Of a stretch of DNA of 9,768 bases, positions 6,501 to 9,768 are shown one piece after another (the first letter of the stretch is position 1; every line of letters begins with the position of its first letter). The stretch is from an uncultured Rhodospirillales bacterium (GTDB lineage: Bacteria > Pseudomonadota > Alphaproteobacteria > Acetobacterales > Acetobacteraceae). The DNA is taken from assembly GCA_903904805.1 (NCBI GenBank), contig CAIVDX010000456.1:1-9768 (forward strand), read 5' to 3'. The translations under genes and the position numbers were made by a program. Under the pieces are notes generated by a model that was given only the letters and a program-made list of their open reading frames with translations, had not been told where the DNA came from and made no database searches.

Positions 6501-8561
6501 ATGAACATCGTCGGCATCGATATCGGCGGCACCTTCACCGACCTGGTCGGCTGCATTGACGGCCGCATCGTCACCTCGAAAACCTCCACCGTGCCGGCCG
6601 ACCCCACCGCCGGCGTGGCCGACAGCCTCTCGCTGGCCGCGGTCGACATCGCCGGCCTCACCGAGGTGCTCCACGGCTCCACCATCGCCATCAATACGGT
6701 GCTGGAGCGCAAGGGCGCCAAAACCGCGCTGATCACCACGCTGGGGTTCCGCGACACCTACGCCATCGGCCGCGGCAATCGCATCGAGGCGTTCAACCTG
6801 TTCTTCCACCGCCCGCAGCCGCTGATCCCGCGCCATCTGACCTACGAGGCGGTCGAACGCATGACGGCGTCGGGCGCGGTGCTCACCCCGCTCGATGAAG
6901 CCTCGGTGGCCGACATCATCGCCCGTCTGCGGGCGGACGGCGTGCAGGCGGTGGCGGTGTGCCTGCTGCATGCCTGGGCGAACCCCGCGCATGAGCGCCG
7001 CATCGGCGAGATGCTGCGCGCCGCGGCACCCGATCTGTTCATCACCCTCAGCCACGAAATCCTGCGCGAATATCGCGAATATGAGCGCACCTCCACCACC
7101 GCGCTGAACGCCTTCGTGGGCCCGCGCGTGCAGGGCTATCTGCGCCGGCTGGAGGATCATCTGCGCAACGATGGGCTCGATGGCCGCATCGCCATCATGC
7201 GCAGCAATGGCGGCGTGATGTCGATCCGCACCGCGCAGGTGCAGCCGGTGTCGATGATGGAATCCGGCCCCGTCGCCGGCATGATCGGCGCCGGGCGCCT
7301 GGCCAGGGAACTCGGCCTCGCCCGCTGCATCGGCTTCGACATGGGCGGCACCACCGCGAAATGCAGCCTGATCACCGACGGCGCCCCGGCCATCGAGGAC
7401 GGCTACGTGATCGGCGACGACCAGGCCAGCGGCCAGCCGATGCAATTGCCTGTTGTCGACATCATCGAAGTTGGCGCCGGCGGTGGGTCGATCGCCTGGT
7501 GTGACGCCGCCGGCGGCATCCATGTCGGCCCGCAAAGCGCGGGTGCTGATCCCGGGCCCGCCTGCTATGGCCGCGGTGCCGGCCTGCCGGTGGTGACCGA
7601 CGCGAATCTGGTGCTCGGCCGCATCAATCCGCAGCGCTTCCTCAATGGCGGCATGAAGCTTGATGTGCAGGCCTCGCGCGATGCGATTGCCGACAAGGTC
7701 GGCAAGCCGGTTGGCCTGTCGGTGGAAGACGGCGCGCTGGGCATCGTGCGCATCGCCGACAGCGCGATGTCACTGGCGGTGCGCGCCGTGTCGGTGAACA
7801 AGGGGGTTGACCCGCGTGACACCGCGCTGATCGCCTTCGGCGGTGCCGGCCCGCTGCACGCGGTCTCCATCGCGCGCGAAATCTTCATACCCACCGTGCT
7901 GATTCCGAAACTGCCCGGCACCTTCTCCGCCCTGGGCATGCTGATGGCGAGCTGGCGGCAGGATTTCGTGCGCACGCTGATCGGCCGTCTCGGCGCGCTC
8001 GATGCGGCCGAGATCAGCGCCATCTTCACCGAACTCGCCGCCGCCGGCCGCGAGGCCCTGGTGCGCGATCTGGTCGACAGCGAGATCGCCGATTTCCGCT
8101 TTCTTGCCGATCTGCGCTATGTCGGTCAGGAGCACGCCATCTCCATTCCACTGCGCGACGCCACCGATCTCACCGCCGACGACAGCGCCGTGCGCGCCGC
8201 CTTCAATGCCGAGCACGCGCAACGCTACGGCCAGTCCGCACCCGACGAATCGATGGAGATCGTCGCCATCCGCCTCGTCGTCACCGCCGCGCGGCAGGAC
8301 ACGCTGGCCGAGCGCTGGCTCTGCGCGCCCTGGGAGCACGAAGCCCATGTGCCCGACCAGATGCGTGATGTGATCTTCGATGATCCGCTCAACCCGCTGC
8401 CCACCCGCATCGTCTGGCGCCCCTCGCTGCAAGCCGGCGCGGTGGTCGCAGGCCCGGCGGTGATCGAGGAGCCGAACTGCACCTTCCTGCTCCACCCTGG
8501 CGACATCGCCACCGTGCACGCATCCGGCCATCTGATCGTCCAGATCGCCATTGACGCCTGA
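6501..8561 (+). CDS. hyuA: Hydantoinase/oxoprolinase family protein, HyuA-type (ATP-binding) subunit
   Basis: A 686-residue protein of the hydantoinase A/5-oxoprolinase/acetone carboxylase beta family, with the ASKHA-like nucleotide fold. Conserved segments in order: GIDIGGTFTDLVG (5-17), LHGSTIAINTVLERKGAKTA (57-76), GFRDTYAIGRGNR (82-94), ERTSTTALNAFVGPRV (195-210), RSNGGVMS (234-241), MESGPVAGMIGAGR (253-266), FDMGGTTAKCSL (279-290), VGAGGGSIAW (324-333), GPQSAGADPGPACYGRG (343-359), FGGAGPLHA (446-454) and the C-terminal GPAVIEEPNCTFLLHPGD (651-668). All the motifs expected of an active ATP-binding subunit are present. The family couples ATP hydrolysis to opening of cyclic amides (hydantoins, 5-oxoproline) or to carboxylation of ketones, and sequence alone does not separate these. 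The start at 6501 has GGGAGG 6 nt upstream; the longer frame to 6075 would overlap lysR and is not coding. It is divergent to lysR, with hyuB 7 nt downstream. The symbol denotes family membership rather than a proven substrate. Confidence 0.93.
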   Translation: MNIVGIDIGGTFTDLVGCIDGRIVTSKTSTVPADPTAGVADSLSLAAVDIAGLTEVLHGSTIAINTVLERKGAKTALITTLGFRDTYAIGRGNRIEAFNLFFHRPQPLIPRHLTYEAVERMTASGAVLTPLDEASVADIIARLRADGVQAVAVCLLHAWANPAHERRIGEMLRAAAPDLFITLSHEILREYREYERTSTTALNAFVGPRVQGYLRRLEDHLRNDGLDGRIAIMRSNGGVMSIRTAQVQPVSMMESGPVAGMIGAGRLARELGLARCIGFDMGGTTAKCSLITDGAPAIEDGYVIGDDQASGQPMQLPVVDIIEVGAGGGSIAWCDAAGGIHVGPQSAGADPGPACYGRGAGLPVVTDANLVLGRINPQRFLNGGMKLDVQASRDAIADKVGKPVGLSVEDGALGIVRIADSAMSLAVRAVSVNKGVDPRDTALIAFGGAGPLHAVSIAREIFIPTVLIPKLPGTFSALGMLMASWRQDFVRTLIGRLGALDAAEISAIFTELAAAGREALVRDLVDSEIADFRFLADLRYVGQEHAISIPLRDATDLTADDSAVRAAFNAEHAQRYGQSAPDESMEIVAIRLVVTAARQDTLAERWLCAPWEHEAHVPDQMRDVIFDDPLNPLPTRIVWRPSLQAGAVVAGPAVIEEPNCTFLLHPGDIATVHASGHLIVQIAIDA

Positions 8562-8568
8562 GGACAGC

Positions 8569-9768
8569 ATGACCCAAGCGCACCCCATCACCGTCGAAGT
8601 CGTCCGCAACGCCGTCGTCGCCTATGCCGACGAAATGGCGCACGCGCTGATGAAATCCGCCTATAACATGATGATCTACGAAGTCCGCGATTTCTGCTGC
8701 GGCCTTCTCGACACGCAGGCGCGGATGATTTCGCAGAATCGCGGCGGTCTGCCGATCTTCCTCGCCGATCTCGGCACCGCGGTCGCCGATGGCATCGCGC
8801 GCTACGGCCTGGATGGCTTTCACCCCGGCGACGTGCTGATCATGAATCATGGCGAGGTCTGCGGCCAGCATCTCAACAATGTCGTGCTCTACGCGCCATG
8901 TTTCCACGACGGCAAGCTGGTCGGCTTCGCCGCCAACCGCGCGCACTGGGTGGATATCGGCGGCTCCCGCCAGGGCTTCGGCTCCACCGCCACCTCGGAA
9001 ATCTACGCCGAGGGGCTGCAGCTGCGCTCGCTGAAAATCTACGAAAAAGGCGACCGCAACGAAAGCATCTGGCAGATCATCAACGACAATATCCGCTATC
9101 CCGCCGCCGCCCTGGGCGACCTGCGCGCGCAGATCGCCTCCTGCCAGCTTGGCGCGCGGCGCTATGGCGAACTGCTGAAACGCTATGGCCAGGATATTGT
9201 CGAAGCCTGCATCGATGAGGTCTGGAACCAGACCGAACGCGCGGTGCGCGCGGTGGTCGAAAAGATCCCCGATGGCGACTACACCGCCGAGTCCGCGCTC
9301 GACAATGATGGCCGCACGCTCGACAAGCCGCTGCGCATCAAGGTCACCGTGCGGGTGCGCGGGTCGGACATGGAGGTCGACTACACGGAAATGAATCCGC
9401 AAACCGCGGGGCCGATGAACTCCGGCCGCTCCGGCGGCATCGCCGGCGCGCGCGTCGCCTTCAAGGCGCTCACCTCGCCCGATCTCGACGTCAACGAGGG
9501 CTGCTTCCGCCCGCTGATCGTCAATCTTCCCGATGGCACAATGCTCTCCGCCCGGCCGCCGGCCGCGCTCGGCCTGTGGAGCATCGCGCTCCCCACCGTG
9601 ATCGACACCATCCTCAAGGCCCTCGCCCCCGCGGTGCCGACGATGGTGCCCGCCGCGCACAAGGGCGACATGGGTGGCTGTTCCTTCTTCGGCTTCCGGC
9701 CCGATCGCTCGCGCTTCCTGCTGATGAACATCTTCGGCGGCGGCTGGGGTGGGCGCCCCGCCGAGGAT
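8569..9768 (+). CDS. hyuB: Hydantoinase/oxoprolinase family protein, HyuB-type subunit (partial, C-terminus off right edge)
   Basis: The first 400 residues of a hydantoinase B/acetone carboxylase alpha-family subunit; the frame is open at the right edge and the usual length is roughly 550-600. It begins with the family signature ITVEVVRNAVVAYADEMAHA, then YEVRDFCCGLLD (37-48), PGDVLIMNHG (86-95), CGQHLNNVVLYAP (98-110), FAANRAHWVDIGG (120-132), and later NSGRSGGIAGAR and FGGGWGGRPAED at the end of the visible part. With HyuA it should form the ATP-dependent hydrolase or carboxylase complex in the cytoplasm. H101 and H126 match the two His positions of the metal site as I recall it for acetone carboxylase, but the intervening Asp position is N104. 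The ATG at 8569 is 7 nt after the hyuA stop, with GAGGA overlapping that stop, so the two are co-translated. No small third subunit such as acetone carboxylase gamma is visible before the edge. Confidence 0.92.
   Translation, partial: MTQAHPITVEVVRNAVVAYADEMAHALMKSAYNMMIYEVRDFCCGLLDTQARMISQNRGGLPIFLADLGTAVADGIARYGLDGFHPGDVLIMNHGEVCGQHLNNVVLYAPCFHDGKLVGFAANRAHWVDIGGSRQGFGSTATSEIYAEGLQLRSLKIYEKGDRNESIWQIINDNIRYPAAALGDLRAQIASCQLGARRYGELLKRYGQDIVEACIDEVWNQTERAVRAVVEKIPDGDYTAESALDNDGRTLDKPLRIKVTVRVRGSDMEVDYTEMNPQTAGPMNSGRSGGIAGARVAFKALTSPDLDVNEGCFRPLIVNLPDGTMLSARPPAALGLWSIALPTVIDTILKALAPAVPTMVPAAHKGDMGGCSFFGFRPDRSRFLLMNIFGGGWGGRPAED

Noticed and set aside
6435..7535. Minus-strand open frame of 366 codons opposite hyuA
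   Set aside because: It is a His/Asp/Gly/Ala-rich shadow of a gene whose motifs are intact on the plus strand.
8389..9660. Minus-strand open frame of 423 codons opposite hyuB
   Set aside because: It spans the hyuA-hyuB junction antisense to both, has shadow composition and no recognisable domain.
1..9768. Mobile element, phage, CRISPR or RNA gene signals
   Set aside because: I found no transposase, integrase, direct repeat array, tRNA-like cloverleaf or rRNA segment by reading either strand.

Overview
The window looks like an accessory catabolic locus of a high-GC alphaproteobacterium. The evidence is strong GCC/GGC/CGC codon preference, tight gene packing, and a fused MaoC-phosphotransacetylase next to a short-form acetate kinase, an arrangement I associate with Rhizobiales and Rhodospirillales (including Acetobacteraceae). 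The taxonomic placement is inference, because no marker gene is present. I see no tRNA, rRNA, CRISPR array, insertion sequence or integrase.

Layout. Two transcription units diverge from a short regulatory gap near 6404-6500. Leftward (minus strand) the order is a LysR-type regulator (5495-6403), a NitT/TauT-class periplasmic binding protein (4470-5423), a MaoC/phosphate acyltransferase fusion (3066-4466), acetate kinase ackA (1877-3064), a LivJ-class (branched-chain amino acid/amide type) binding protein (629-1786), and the N-terminal part of a Rieske non-heme iron oxygenase that runs off the left edge (1-580). The gaps are 71, 3, 1, 90 and 48 nt, so the middle genes are very probably translationally coupled. 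Rightward (plus strand) are hyuA-type (6501-8561) and hyuB-type (8569 to the right edge, incomplete) subunits of the ATP-dependent hydantoinase/oxoprolinase/ketone carboxylase superfamily, 7 nt apart.

How the genes could work together (inference). One or both periplasmic receptors would capture a small organic solute. The Rieske oxygenase would hydroxylate or dealkylate it, and HyuAB would open a cyclic amide or carboxylate a ketone at the cost of ATP. The resulting acyl-CoA would be drained through the phosphotransacetylase and acetate kinase to acyl phosphate and then acid plus ATP. LysR would respond to the substrate or an intermediate. The substrate cannot be read from the sequence. No permease or ATPase for either binding protein and no reductase for the oxygenase is visible; they may lie outside the window.

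Points worth a second look are the loss of the catalytic Asp/His pair in the MaoC domain, an Asn at a position usually Asp in the probable HyuB metal site, a hairpin that buries the ribosome binding site of the NitT-type receptor gene, and dyad symmetries in the divergent control region. The rest is well-packed ordinary coding sequence, and no stretch longer than 300 bases lacks a gene.
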